Part shown: positions 49,897-60,200 of the stretch, piece after piece
Layout of the letters: every line of letters begins with the position of its first letter
Numbering within the stretch: the first letter of the stretch is position 1
Assembly: GCA_024684375.1 (NCBI GenBank)
Contig: JAIKWZ010000025.1
Span: 1 to 64,000, forward strand
Direction: 5' to 3'
DNA: 64,000 nucleotides
DNA from: Clostridiales bacterium
GTDB taxonomy: Bacteria; Bacillota; Clostridia; Christensenellales; Aristaeellaceae
Notes under the pieces: model-generated
Told to the model about the DNA's origin: nothing
The model's input: the letters and a program-made list of their open reading frames with translations, nothing else
Databases searched by the model: none
Translations under genes and position numbers: made by a program

Positions 49897-50349
49897 ATGA
49901 AGGTATTACTTTTACAGGACGTGCGCGGCACGGGCAAAAAAGACGATATAATCGAGGTCAGCGAGGGCTACGGCAGAAACTATCTGCTCCCCCGTAAGCT
50001 TGCTCGGGAAGCCACCCCCGAAACGCTTAATTCCGTAAACCGAGCCAAGGCTGCCGAGGCGCACCGTGAGGAGCTCAAGCGTCAAGACGCCGATGTAAAA
50101 AGCCGTGAGCTGAAGGGCAAAGTTATCCAAATCACCGCCCGCGGCGGCGAAAACGGCAAGCTTTATGGCGCTGTGACCAACGATATGATCTCTGAAGCGC
50201 TCAAGGCACAGCACGGAATCGAAGTGGACAAGCGCCGCATCGAGCAGGAGGAGCCTATCAAGAGTGCTGGTCAGAGCTTTGTCACTATTAAGCTTTACAG
50301 CGGGATTAATGTCAGAATGATCGTGAATACCACGGTGACCGGCAAATAA
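49897..50349 (+). CDS. rplI: 50S ribosomal protein L9
   Basis: 150 residues. MKVLLLQDVRGTGKKDDIIE, then SEGYGRNYLLPRKLA are the diagnostic L9 N-terminal motifs; the long central helix and C-terminal domain follow (GGENGKLYGAVTNDMISEAL). It binds 23S rRNA at the base of the L1 stalk. CCGGAGG precedes the ATG. The stop overlaps the start of dnaB by one base (TAATG). Confidence 0.97.
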   Translation: MKVLLLQDVRGTGKKDDIIEVSEGYGRNYLLPRKLAREATPETLNSVNRAKAAEAHREELKRQDADVKSRELKGKVIQITARGGENGKLYGAVTNDMISEALKAQHGIEVDKRRIEQEEPIKSAGQSFVTIKLYSGINVRMIVNTTVTGK

Positions 50350-51695
50350 TGGAACAGGCTTTTAACGAACTGCCCCATCAGCTGGACGCGGAAAAAAGCG
50401 TAATAGGCGCGCTGCTCAAATCTCCGGAAGCGGTGATGCTGGCCCAGGAGACCCTTACTGAGGACGATTTTTTCGACCCCGGTCTAAGGGAACTTTTTGC
50501 CGCCTGCATGTATCTGGCAGCGTTGTCCCGTCCGGTGGATATCGTCACTCTGTCACAGGAAATGGATCGGCGAGGCAGGCTGGAGGCCATAGGCGGGACC
50601 GCGTATCTGGTAGAACTGGTCCGCGGGGTTCCCGCCGCGTCCAACGTCGGCGCATATATATCCATCGTTGACGAAAAATCCACCTTAAGAAAGCTGATCG
50701 CGGCCGCCCAGAGCATTTCCAAGAGCTGCTATGCGGGTGAAATGGAGACCGCCGATATACTTGCGCAGAGCGAGAAACTGATCTATGACATAACCATGCG
50801 CAAGGGCGGCGAGCAGCTCACCCCCATTCAGCCCCTGCTCGTCAAAACTTTCGAATTCATCGAAAGGCTTGTGAACAATCACGGCAGGATCGAAGGAGTG
50901 CCGTCCGGCTACAAGGCGCTGGACGATATGACCACAGGCTTCCATCCCGGCGAATTGGTGCTTATCGCGGCCCGTCCCTCCATGGGCAAGACCAGCTTCG
51001 GGATGAACATAATCGCTAACTCTGCCATTCGTGAAAAAAAGAAAGCAGCCGTGTTTTCTTTGGAAATGCCCGCAGAACAGCTGGTATTAAGGATGCTGTG
51101 CACGGAAGCCAGAGTTGACATGCAGCGCGTCAGGAAGGGCCGCATTGACGACGACGAGTGGTTTAAGCTCTCCGCCGCCATGACCAATATTGCGGGTGCC
51201 GCCATATTCATCGACGCCACAGCTGGAATGACTGTGCCTCAGATGCGCTCCAAAGCGCGGCGTCTCCAGATGGAGCACGGGCTTGACGTGATCATGATCG
51301 ACTACCTGCAGCTTATGACAGGCACAGGCAAATTCGGCTCACGCCAGGAGGAGATCGCCGGTATTTCACGCCAGCTCAAGGCGCTCGCCACAGAATTAGG
51401 CGTGCCCGTGATCGCCTTAAGCCAGCTTTCCCGCGCCCCTACCGGCCGTTCCAACCACCGTCCCGTGCTGAGCGATATAAGAGACTCCGGCGCCATAGAG
51501 CAGGACGCGGATGTGGTCATGTTCATCCACAGAGAGGAATACTACGACCCCAAGCCCGAGAACAAGGACAAGGCGGAGATAATCATCTCCAAACAGCGCA
51601 ACGGCGCGTTAGGCACCGTGGAACTCGGCTGGAAGGGTGAATTCACCCGTTTCTTCGACCTTACGCCGGAAGGCAAGGAAGTCTCTGCCGATTGA
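50349..51695 (+). CDS. dnaB: Replicative DNA helicase
   Basis: 448 residues. LPHQLDAEKSVIGALLKSPE is the N-terminal collar domain, LVLIAARPSMGKTSFGMNII contains Walker A, VIMIDYLQLM Walker B, and VPVIALSQLSRAPTGRSNHR with DIRDSGAIEQDADVVMFIHR the later RecA-fold motifs. It forms a hexamer that unwinds DNA at the fork. It is coupled to rplI, a very conserved order in Firmicutes (dnaC in Bacillus). Normal length, no intein. Confidence 0.97.
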   Translation: MEQAFNELPHQLDAEKSVIGALLKSPEAVMLAQETLTEDDFFDPGLRELFAACMYLAALSRPVDIVTLSQEMDRRGRLEAIGGTAYLVELVRGVPAASNVGAYISIVDEKSTLRKLIAAAQSISKSCYAGEMETADILAQSEKLIYDITMRKGGEQLTPIQPLLVKTFEFIERLVNNHGRIEGVPSGYKALDDMTTGFHPGELVLIAARPSMGKTSFGMNIIANSAIREKKKAAVFSLEMPAEQLVLRMLCTEARVDMQRVRKGRIDDDEWFKLSAAMTNIAGAAIFIDATAGMTVPQMRSKARRLQMEHGLDVIMIDYLQLMTGTGKFGSRQEEIAGISRQLKALATELGVPVIALSQLSRAPTGRSNHRPVLSDIRDSGAIEQDADVVMFIHREEYYDPKPENKDKAEIIISKQRNGALGTVELGWKGEFTRFFDLTPEGKEVSAD

Positions 51696-51728
51696 CCGTA
51701 TCCGTTTCCATAGGCTGGATTTTTTAAA

Positions 51729-51764
51729 AGCAGGCGCCTGCGGGATAACCCGCAGGCGCCTGCT
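51729..51764. terminator. Terminator of dnaB and of the C69 peptidase gene
   Basis: Perfect 16-base stem AGCAGGCGCCTGCGGG (51,729-51,744) with 51,749-51,764 and an ATAA loop. On the minus strand it continues CTTTTAAAAAA. The two genes converge here. Confidence 0.8.
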
Positions 51765-51783
51765 CATATTGTCCGGTGATCGT

Positions 51784-53352
51784 TTATTTGGCCAGGTACT
51801 GGTTGGTCAGTCCGACTATGAACTGCTGCACATCACTGGCAACGCCCTTGCTCCAGTCAGTGGCGATCTTGGCTGCGTTATCGGGATCCGCAGCCACAGC
51901 GGCCTTCATATCCGCGAACGCGGCATTTACTTCGGCCTGCTTGGCATACAGCGCTGTCTTGGCTTCTTCGAATTTGTCCTCAGCCAGGCCGCCGGGCAGC
52001 ACGGAATTGCTCAGCGCGTCCACAGCCCAGTAGAAGGAATCCGCCCAGGCATCGGGAAGCTTCACGTAACCATCAACCATCTTGACTTCTCCGTCAACCC
52101 TCATGCGCTTGGAGGTCGCATAGTACACGCCACTCTCGGGAACGTCCTGAGAGAACACGGCCGTGGGAGTGCTTACTCCATAAGAGGGCGCCACTTCCGT
52201 GGTCAGCATCGGATAATACGGCACGAACACGCTTAACATGGTATCGTTCATGGCGAGCCATTCAACAGTACTGGTGACTCCATCCTTCGCGTAAGTCTGG
52301 AACAGGTGGGTATCAAGGTTCCCGGCTTTGCCGATCTGATCCACATGGTAGAAGTTCTGGACGTCTTCGACAGTGAACACTTTGCTCAGGGAGATGCCTG
52401 TGTACATGGGAACGATGTTGCCGTTCACGTCCAGGTTGGAGATCAGGTAGGAAGCGGCGGGATCAATTGTCTCGGAGGTTGCGCCTGCGTAAGCAGGATC
52501 CAGGTAATCCAGCGCGTTGACCATCCTGGGGTTCGCTGAGCTGCTGCCTACGTAAGACATCACGAAGTTGATAACATTGGCTTCCTCGTCGCCTACGAAT
52601 GTGCCTGCCTGCTTGGCGACCTCAAAAATGCCAGGGGAAGCTATCACGTTATCGGTGTCGTCCAGGTCGATCAGCCCGATTATGGACATGTTGGGCTGAA
52701 CCATCACCAGGTCGCTTGTCAGCTTGACTGCGATGTACTGATGGCCGGACAGGTTCTCAACATACCAGGTCTCGTAAGGATCGGCGATAAAGATACCGGA
52801 TCCGGAATTGCTGCCCACGCTGTCCAGTATGCTGAAGAACAGGCTCAGCGCTTCCTTGGCGCTTCCCGCTTCGCTAAGCAGCACGGTCGTGAGCTCAGCT
52901 TCCTCTATGCCCTCGTCAGTGCTGGGATCCACGCCCTTTATGGCGGCTGATGCGCCCAGGGATTCTGTGCACGTTACCGTAAGGCCCTTCTCGTTGGTAC
53001 CGGCCGCCTGGTACGGTGTGTGGGCATGTGTCTCACCGCAGTCGGGGCACTCGTAATCAACGCCCGCTCCGTTGTCGTCGGAGAGTCCTGTGCAGGCGTA
53101 ACTGTCGTGCGTGAAAGTCCAGGTGAAGCCGTAGCAGCCTACATATAACTCACCGGCTTTGTGGGCGCCTGCCGGGATCGAGAAGAACAGTTTGTTCATG
53201 CTGTTGGACATATCCTCGCTGCGCCCAAAGATGGCAGACCCGTCATCAGTCAGCGCGCTGCCTACGTAAATGCTGGTGCACGCGGACGCGGAGGAAATCA
53301 TAAGGCCCAGTATCATAGCAAGGGCGAGAACCGCAGTAATAAGCTTTTTCAT
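51784..53352 (-). CDS. Secreted C69-family dipeptidase
   Basis: 522 residues. The signal peptide MKKLITAVLALAMILGLMIS ends SASA, directly before CTSIYVGSALTDDGSAIFGR. In C69 (PepD-like) enzymes this Cys is the N-terminal nucleophile exposed by processing, so signal peptidase cleavage would also activate the enzyme. An insert with CPDCGETHAHTPYQAAGTNE lies at about 95-115, before KGLTVTCTESLGA. The C-terminal 90 residues are helical. It probably cleaves dipeptides outside the cell. Own promoter. Confidence 0.88.
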   Translation of the reverse strand: MKKLITAVLALAMILGLMISSASACTSIYVGSALTDDGSAIFGRSEDMSNSMNKLFFSIPAGAHKAGELYVGCYGFTWTFTHDSYACTGLSDDNGAGVDYECPDCGETHAHTPYQAAGTNEKGLTVTCTESLGASAAIKGVDPSTDEGIEEAELTTVLLSEAGSAKEALSLFFSILDSVGSNSGSGIFIADPYETWYVENLSGHQYIAVKLTSDLVMVQPNMSIIGLIDLDDTDNVIASPGIFEVAKQAGTFVGDEEANVINFVMSYVGSSSANPRMVNALDYLDPAYAGATSETIDPAASYLISNLDVNGNIVPMYTGISLSKVFTVEDVQNFYHVDQIGKAGNLDTHLFQTYAKDGVTSTVEWLAMNDTMLSVFVPYYPMLTTEVAPSYGVSTPTAVFSQDVPESGVYYATSKRMRVDGEVKMVDGYVKLPDAWADSFYWAVDALSNSVLPGGLAEDKFEEAKTALYAKQAEVNAAFADMKAAVAADPDNAAKIATDWSKGVASDVQQFIVGLTNQYLAK

Positions 53353-53387
53353 ATCAGACTAGACCGTCCTTTCTTGAAGTTGAGCAA

Positions 53388-53416
53388 AGTATACTCCGCG
53401 CCGGATAATACGTCAA
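53388..53416 (-). promoter_or_regulatory. Promoter of the C69 peptidase gene
   Basis: On the minus strand, TTGACG (53,416-53,411), a 17-base spacer and TATACT (53,393-53,388), 36 bases upstream of the start. Confidence 0.8.
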
Positions 53417-53441
53417 GCATAAATATGCACAATTTACAGAA

Positions 53442-53495
53442 AATATACATTTATTATTCATTATTCTGCGATAATATTCATCAATAATGTATATT
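53442..53495. promoter_or_regulatory. Long A+T-rich dyad upstream of the peptidase promoter
   Basis: AATATACATT (53,442-53,451) and AATGTATATT (53,486-53,495) are perfect inverted arms, and the inner 34 bases are partly symmetric too (ATTATTCATTATT against AATAATATTCATC). It starts 26 bases upstream of the -35 box, a typical activator position. Regulator unknown. Confidence 0.45.
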
Positions 53496-53522
53496 CTCAT
53501 CATTTTCAGTTGTATAATGCAT

Positions 53523-53553
53523 AAAAAGGGAGCTGCCGCACTGCGACAGCTCC
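53523..53553 (-). terminator. Terminator of the second sugar-importer operon
   Basis: GGAGCTG/CAGCTCC stem around a GC-rich inner hairpin, followed on the minus strand by TTTTTATG. Confidence 0.85.
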
Positions 53554-53576
53554 TTCTTTCGGATTTGGCTTACAGT

Positions 53577-55178
53577 TTATTTGCCGTAAGCTCTGGTGTA
53601 AATGTCAAGATACTCTTCTCCAAGGGCTTGTATCTCGGCGATGAAGGTATCGTAATCGGCATCCAGAGACTTGGCGCCGGTAATGAAGTCGGCAGTCCAG
53701 GTCTCGATCGCGTAGTCGAGCTGCACCTTGAGTTCAGCAGCCCTGTCCGTATCCGCTTTGGACATGTACACATCGGGATAGATCACTCTCCAGTAGGGCA
53801 CATACTGGCGCTCTACCTCGGCGTTGATCCAGTCGTTCAGAGGATAAATGACCTGAGGCATGGTGCCGCCGCCGATACCTGGAGTGGTGGAACCGGAGTT
53901 GGCAGTAAGGACCTTGGCGCGTTTTACTTCGAAAGAATCGTATCCGGTGTACTCAAGCACCAGGAACTTACGGTCGATCCTGGCCTGCTCGGTCTGCTCG
54001 CCGTTCTCGTCTACATAGTAGAAGTCCACGCCGGCTTCGCCGCGCATATTGTAGATGCCGCCGCCGTACTCTTTCCACTCGTATACCCAGTCAGCCATGC
54101 GGCATACGACTTCGGGATGCTCGCAGGACGCGGTGATGGCAAGCGCGCCGCGGCTAAGGCCGGTGGTCTTCGCCCAAACAGGAGTGTCGCCCTCGTTTTC
54201 GACCAGGCACGCTACTATAGTGTAATCCTCATTCTGCTCGGAGGGTACAACAAGGAAAGCGCCCGCCTGCTGGAACATACCGATCGTCTGGTCGCCTGCA
54301 GCCTGGCCCTTGGCCTTGAGCGCAGCGCCGTCCATTTCGAAAAGCTGAGAGTCGACCAGGCCGTCTTCCCAGGCGTTAGCCCAGAAGGTGACCATCTTTT
54401 TCCACTCTTCGGTGAGGGGGGCATAGTAGACCTCGCCATCCTCGGTGGTCCCCATCAAAGTGTTGTCGTCAACGGCCTTGCCCCACCAGGCTACGGTACG
54501 GTAGAAGTTCTTGATGGTCTTGTTGCCGCTGTAGGGGATCTCGTCGTCGGGATCGCCGTTGCCGTTGGCGTCCTTCTCTTTGAAAGCAGTGAGAGCCGCG
54601 TAGAGCTCTTCCACAGTAGTGGGCTCAGCGATATCAAGTTTCTTGAGCCAGGCGTTGTTGATCCAGTACTTGCCGTACACTAGGTCACGGGGCATATCGT
54701 TGATCCAGGGCAGGCAGTAGATATGTCCTTCGGGCGTGGTTATGGAAGACTTGATCACGGGGTTAGCCTCCAGTATGGCTGACAGGTTGGGCATGTACTC
54801 TTCGATAAGGTCTTCCAGAGGAAGCAGCGCCTTCTGGTCGTCGCCCCAGTCCACTTCCTGCGCAGCAGTGATGCCGCCGGCGTAGATGATGTCGGGCATC
54901 TTGTCTTCGGACATTATGAGGTTAAGATTGACATCCCAGCCATCTTCCGCGTAGGTGGTGATGTCCAGAGTCACACCGGTGATCTCCTGCCATTTCTGGA
55001 AGAACTTGAGATCCTTCCATTCGCCCTGAGACGCGTCTCTGGGGCCGACGAGCGTGAGAGTCAGTGGCTCCGTCACAACGGGATACGCCGCATCAGTATT
55101 GAGCAGCGACGTGTCCGCTATCGCCGCCACGCTGAGCATAAGACACAGCGTAAGCAGCACAGCCAACAGCTTCTTCAT
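53577..55178 (-). CDS. Sugar-binding protein of the LplB/YtcP-type importer
   Basis: 533 residues from ATG 55,178 (AAGGAGG upstream); a longer frame to 55,196 includes the ribosome site. The signal peptide MKKLLAVLLTLCLMLSVAAI is followed by ADTS; the Cys is inside the hydrophobic core and not in a lipobox. Family 1 binding-protein motifs: ITGVTLDITTYAEDGWDVNL, LIMSEDKMPDIIYAGG, KYWINNAWLKKLDIAEPTTV. The length fits LplA-like proteins that bind oligosaccharides. It is the last gene of its operon. Confidence 0.92.
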   Translation of the reverse strand: MKKLLAVLLTLCLMLSVAAIADTSLLNTDAAYPVVTEPLTLTLVGPRDASQGEWKDLKFFQKWQEITGVTLDITTYAEDGWDVNLNLIMSEDKMPDIIYAGGITAAQEVDWGDDQKALLPLEDLIEEYMPNLSAILEANPVIKSSITTPEGHIYCLPWINDMPRDLVYGKYWINNAWLKKLDIAEPTTVEELYAALTAFKEKDANGNGDPDDEIPYSGNKTIKNFYRTVAWWGKAVDDNTLMGTTEDGEVYYAPLTEEWKKMVTFWANAWEDGLVDSQLFEMDGAALKAKGQAAGDQTIGMFQQAGAFLVVPSEQNEDYTIVACLVENEGDTPVWAKTTGLSRGALAITASCEHPEVVCRMADWVYEWKEYGGGIYNMRGEAGVDFYYVDENGEQTEQARIDRKFLVLEYTGYDSFEVKRAKVLTANSGSTTPGIGGGTMPQVIYPLNDWINAEVERQYVPYWRVIYPDVYMSKADTDRAAELKVQLDYAIETWTADFITGAKSLDADYDTFIAEIQALGEEYLDIYTRAYGK

Positions 55179-55221
55179 GGTTTTTCCTCCTTGCAATATA
55201 TGAAAAGCTCAGCCGCTTTTC

Positions 55222-56112
55222 TTACTCTTTTAGGGAGCCGATAAGCACGCCCTGCACAAAATACTTCTGCAAAAACGGGTACAGTATCAGCAGCGGCACG
55301 CTGCCTACAACTATCAGCGTATACTTGATTATCTCCTGCAGCTGCGCGAGGATCTCCTGCTCCAATACATCGCCGGTCATGGCTGTGGACTGCTGCGAGG
55401 AAATCAGTATCTCCCTGAGGAACAGCTGCAGAGGATACTTTTCCCTCGTCTTTATGTATATCATTGCATTGAAATAGTCATTCCACAGCCCCACTGCGTA
55501 GTACAGTGTTATGACCGCGATTATTGCCTTGCTTAGCGGAAGCGCCACTCTGAAAAAGAATCTCACGTTGTTGCAGCCGTCTATCTTCGCTGCGTCAAGC
55601 AGTCCCGCAGGTATGCTGCTCACATAGAACGTGCGGGCGATTATCACGTTGGACATGCTGACCGCGCCGGGCAGCACGAGCGCCCAAATGGTATCGATGA
55701 GCGAAAGGGAACGCACCACCAGGTAAAGGGGAATGATGCCTCCGCTGAAAAACATGGTGAACACCAGAAAGCCTGTGATTATTCCCCTGCCCGGCAGGTC
55801 TTTTCTGGAAAGCGCGTAGGCGCCCATAAGTGTAAAAGAAGTGCTGACCACGGAACCTACGATCATGTACAGCAACGAGTTGCCGTAGCCGTACCACAGC
55901 ATCTTTTCTTTGAAGACACGCTCATATCCGTTCAGAGTGAAATCCACCGGCCAAAGCACTACTCTGCCGGAGTACACCGCGTTGGGATCGGAAAACGAAG
56001 CGCTAACTACATATATCAGCGCATAGATATAGGTGAGGGCCAAAAAACCGAGGATGACGTAAAGGACTCCATCGAATATGCGGTCAAACTTGCTTTTTTT
56101 CACGGCAGCCAT
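55222..56112 (-). CDS. Sugar ABC transporter permease, YtcP type
   Basis: 296 residues. YIYALIYVVSASFSDPNAVY, the EAA loop GLLDAAKIDGCNNVRFFFRV and the end YPFLQKYFVQGVLIGSLKE are diagnostic. Similar to the permease at 33,290 in the same order of genes. GAGGGGAT precedes the ATG. It is 12 bases after the LplB-type permease. Confidence 0.93.
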   Translation of the reverse strand: MAAVKKSKFDRIFDGVLYVILGFLALTYIYALIYVVSASFSDPNAVYSGRVVLWPVDFTLNGYERVFKEKMLWYGYGNSLLYMIVGSVVSTSFTLMGAYALSRKDLPGRGIITGFLVFTMFFSGGIIPLYLVVRSLSLIDTIWALVLPGAVSMSNVIIARTFYVSSIPAGLLDAAKIDGCNNVRFFFRVALPLSKAIIAVITLYYAVGLWNDYFNAMIYIKTREKYPLQLFLREILISSQQSTAMTGDVLEQEILAQLQEIIKYTLIVVGSVPLLILYPFLQKYFVQGVLIGSLKE

Positions 56113-56124
56113 GCTATCCCCTCC

Positions 56125-57048
56125 TCACCACAGGCTTGTCTCGCTCAGGCGGCGCGTGATCGCGTTTACGCTGATTATCAGTATAAAATTGACCACTGAG
56201 TTGAACAGGCCCACGGCCGTGGAAAAGCTGTAGTCTCCCCCTTCAAGCCCCACCTTATAGACATACGTGGATATGGTCTCGCTTCGGGTAAGGTTCAGGC
56301 TGGTCTGCATAAGGTAGACCTTCTGAAAGCCCACGCTCATTATTGAGCCGCTGCGAAGGATAAGCATGATCGTTATTGTTGGAAGTATGCCCGGGATATC
56401 CACATGCCATATGCGCTGGAATTTGTTGGCGCCGTCTATGGTGGCGGCTTCGTGGAGTTCCGGACTGATCGATGACAGCGCGGCAATATAAATAATGGCA
56501 CTGAAGCCCATATTCTGCCAGATGTCACTGCCTACGTACAGGCCTCTGAAGTATCTTGCCTGAGTGGTCAATGGGTATGGGCCCAGCCCAAAAACCTTCA
56601 GTATTCGCGTAATAATGCCGTTTGTTGTGGAAAACAGGCAGAACAGAAGGCTCACCATGACCACCACCGAGATGAAATGGGGCGCATATGAAACCGTCTG
56701 CACTATTTTTTTGAATCTGAGGCTGGGCACCTGATTGAGCATCAGAGCCAGGATTATCGGAGGCAGAAAGCCAAACGCCAGGGAATACACGCTCAGCATC
56801 AGCGTATTGCCAATGGCGGTAAGCAAAAGCGTGGTGGAAAAAAGCCTTCTGAACTCGTATAAGCCTATCCACGGGGAGGACATTATGCCCATGCGGATCT
56901 TAAAGTCCTTGAAAGCGATCTGGAGCCCGTACAGGGGTACATAATGGAATATGATAAAATACGCCAGCATCGGAAGCAGGAAGAAATACAGATCCCAGGT
57001 ATTGTTCAGCCGGAAACGCAAAGAGCTTCGTTTCTCGATCTTCCGCAA
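56125..57048 (-). CDS. Sugar ABC transporter permease, LplB type
   Basis: 307 residues from TTG 57,048; the ribosome site GAGG is very close, so the exact start is uncertain. FHYVPLYGLQIAFKDFKIRM and the EAA loop ELHEAATIDGANKFQRIWHV are diagnostic. First gene of permease, permease, binding protein; the ATPase is elsewhere. It is a counterpart of the permease at 32,335 in the damaged operon. Confidence 0.92.
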   Translation of the reverse strand: MRKIEKRSSLRFRLNNTWDLYFFLLPMLAYFIIFHYVPLYGLQIAFKDFKIRMGIMSSPWIGLYEFRRLFSTTLLLTAIGNTLMLSVYSLAFGFLPPIILALMLNQVPSLRFKKIVQTVSYAPHFISVVVMVSLLFCLFSTTNGIITRILKVFGLGPYPLTTQARYFRGLYVGSDIWQNMGFSAIIYIAALSSISPELHEAATIDGANKFQRIWHVDIPGILPTITIMLILRSGSIMSVGFQKVYLMQTSLNLTRSETISTYVYKVGLEGGDYSFSTAVGLFNSVVNFILIISVNAITRRLSETSLW

Positions 57049-57099
57049 ACCTCGCGCCCCCTTCCCTGCGTTAAAAGTTTAATCTTATCTTCACAACTG

Positions 57100-57129
57100 A
57101 TTTTAGCACAAACAAGTCAGACATGTCAA
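57100..57129 (-). promoter_or_regulatory. Promoter of the second sugar-importer operon
   Basis: On the minus strand, TTGACA (57,129-57,124), an 18-base spacer and TAAAAT (57,105-57,100). Identical boxes and spacing to the propeller-importer promoter. Confidence 0.75.
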
Positions 57130-57197
57130 GCGAATAGATGCCCTCAAACCGCAGTATCGCGATACAATACCCTATGGAAAAACTGCAGAAAACAGAG

Positions 57198-57203
57198 TAT
57201 AAT
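57198..57203 (+). promoter_or_regulatory. -10 box of the GH38-like gene
   Basis: Perfect TATAAT 40 bases before ATG 57,244. The -35 (TGGAAA, 17 bases upstream) is poor, so an activator may be needed. This also rules out the longer open frame from 56,944. Confidence 0.55.
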
Positions 57204-57243
57204 CTTCTTATATAGCTATGTCTTTCTGAAAGGGGCTGCACGT

Positions 57244-60200
57244 ATGGAAGTATCAGTCATGCCCATTTCCATGGTGGATCATTCAGGCAGGCAGCTGATA
57301 AGGGTCAGCGGCTGCTTTTCACGCGCTTCACACCTGCTTTTTAGGGCTCTGCGCGCAGAAGACGGAAGCGTTATCTGCGAAGCTCCCATCGCCCTCAGCG
57401 CGGGTGAAAGCGTCGCTTTCGCCCGCCTGCCCGCCCCGGCTGAAGACATGAACGTCATCTGGGAATTCGTGGGAGAGCATGGAGAAAAGCTCCTGTCCCG
57501 GCCTGCCGACTGGAAAAAACCCCGTGAATGGACATTTTATATAATGGTCTCATCACACACTGATATCGGTCTGCACAATTCCCCTTACGTACAGCGCTAC
57601 AGTACGGGCAATACCATAGAGGCCGCCATGCGGCTGTGCGACCGGACCCAGGACCGGGCGCCTCAAGACCGTTACCGCTATGTGCTTGAGGGCAGCTGGG
57701 TATTCGACTCCTTCGCTTGGGAGAAGGGGAATGCCGAAGCGCGCAAGCTTGTCAGAGACTACATCAGTCAGGGCAAGATGGGCGTGTGCGCGGGACTGGC
57801 GGGGAATCACGTACAGACCTTCGGCCTCGAGGAAATGGCCCGCGCCTCGTACGAAAGGCTCCGCCTTAATGACGAGTGGGGCGTAGACTGCCGCACTTTG
57901 GCCATGATCGACGTTAACGGCATGCCATGGAGCATGGTGCAGCCATTCGCCGACGCCGGCTACGAAAACGTGATCTTCTCCCCCAACCACTGGAATCCCA
58001 CCCGCTCCACTGTGTGGCACATGGATGATTCCATGCCCGGCGCCGAGCTCAATCCTGAAGCAGGCGGCGGCGGTTCACGCATGGAAATGCGCTTTGGCTC
58101 CGCTTTGCCCCGGGTATTTTATTGGCAGAGCGCATACGGGAGTAAGCCGCTTTTAGTGTGGTCCGGCGGGATGTACAGCCAAAGCGGCACACTGTTCGGC
58201 TTTGATTACAAATCCTATCCCGATGTTTACGCCACAAGGCGCATGGAAGCCGCCTTCAGCAAAATGCTGCCCGTCATGGAGAAAGAAGTTCCCTATGACC
58301 TGTGGCTCATGCCTTGCTACGATGATGACGGCGTGCCTGATCTTAAGCTTACCGACTGCCTGAAACTTTGGAACGAAAACTGGAGCTGGCCCCGCCTGCG
58401 CACGCTGGGCGACCCGGATGAGCCGTTCAGACTGCTCAGACAACGCTTCAGTGACGTAATCCCCAGTCTTCAGGGTGATCTGACCGGCGGATGGTACCAG
58501 CATCCACTTTCTGCCCCGGACTGTCTCGCGCGCAAATTCGAAGCCGACCGTCTGCTGCCTACTGCCGAGAAGCTGAGCACACTGGCAGCGCTGACCAGTC
58601 CCGGATACTTATACCCTGTCCGGCGTTTCGACAGAGCCTGGAAGGCGCTGCTGTGCAACGACGAGCACTCCTACGGAACCAGCGGTTATCAGGGGCGGAG
58701 GGTATATGAGACCTGGATTCAGCACCGTGACTGGATAGAGACCGCTCTTGAAACCGCCCGGACCGAATCTGAAAAAGCGTTGACGGCGCTTTCAGAGCAG
58801 ATCTGCGTGCCCGAGCCGTCCGTAATTGCCTTCAATCCCACCGCGCTGGACGTCAGGACGTCTTTATATGTCGACGGCAAGACCTGTCCAGCCATGGATA
58901 TTCCCTCTTTGGGCTACAGACGCGTTCCGCTGAGCATATTTGCTGCCGATACGCCTTCTGTCAGCGCCGTGTCCCAGCCGCCCACCGTGGAAAACGCATA
59001 CTACAGGCTGCTTTTCAACAAAAACGGGGGTCTTCTGTCCATTTATGACAAGCAGTTATGCAGAGAACTGCTGCAAAAAAACGCGGCTTTCCCAGCCAAT
59101 TGTTTTGTGTGGACTCAGGACAACCATCAATGTTTTTGTCAGCCGGAACAGGCGCGTTTTGAAATATGCTCCGCTAAGGCTTATACCGAGGTCATCAGCT
59201 ATATGGATGAGCCGTCCTCCGGCGCGGCGCTTATACAGCGGATCAGGCTCCTAAACGGAGAAAAACTGATACGGATCGACAACGAGCTGAAGCACGTGCG
59301 CGGTTTGTACAACACCCGCCGCTATCTCAGGTACGCCTATTACGCCTTCCCCTTTGATGTCCCCGGCGCGCGGCGGATATGTGCACTTAACGGCTGCGAA
59401 GCGGAGTATGGCCGTGACCTTACCGGCCACGGCACGGACGTGTACATGGCCGCTCACGAGTGGGTGTGCGCCGAAAACGGGGAGTACGGCGTGGGTGTAA
59501 TCCAGTGGGACAGCGAACTGGTGGAATTTGACCATATCCATCCCGACAAAACCGATTTCGGACTGCCCGGCAGCGGGTCTCAGATGTTTTTCTATCTTGC
59601 GAACGACTGGCTGCAGATGCACTTGGCAGGCGGCAGCCACATAGATCTCCGCTTCCGCTACGCCATAACCTCATACGAAGGAGACCACAGGCAGGCAAAG
59701 CTCGAGCAGATTGCCGAAAAGCTTCTGAATCCCCCGCTGACCGTTGTAACGCAGCCGCACGAGGGCAAATTTGACAGCGACAGCCTGAGTTTCATGCGCG
59801 CGGACGCGCGTTTGCTCACGCTCAAGCCCGCGTATGACAGCCGCGGTATCATAGCAAGAGTATACGGCAGCACTGACAAACAATTAGAATTATATGATCA
59901 GGTCTTCCCTCACGCCCGCACGGATTTGGAGACTGTAGACGAAAGCCCCTGCGATAAGCATGGTGTTCGCGGCTTCGGCTCCGTCCGCATCCTTTCTGAT
60001 AAAATCCGCATATCATTTGATGCATCACCCGACTTAAGCGGGCTCGGCGCCGCTGAAATGCCTGTTGGAAGCGAATATACAGGTCTTATCCTCAAGCCCC
60101 GCGCCGCGAGAGGCGAGGAAGACGGCATGCTGTATCTGCTGTGGGGCGCTGTAAACAGAGCCGACCTGAAATGTTACCAGCTTTTCAGGAGTGAAGAAAC

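Noticed and set aside
56944..57243. 100-codon N-terminal extension of the GH38-like gene
   Set aside because: It runs through the promoters of both divergent transcription units and has low-complexity, non-protein-like text. The ATG at 57,244 has a ribosome site.
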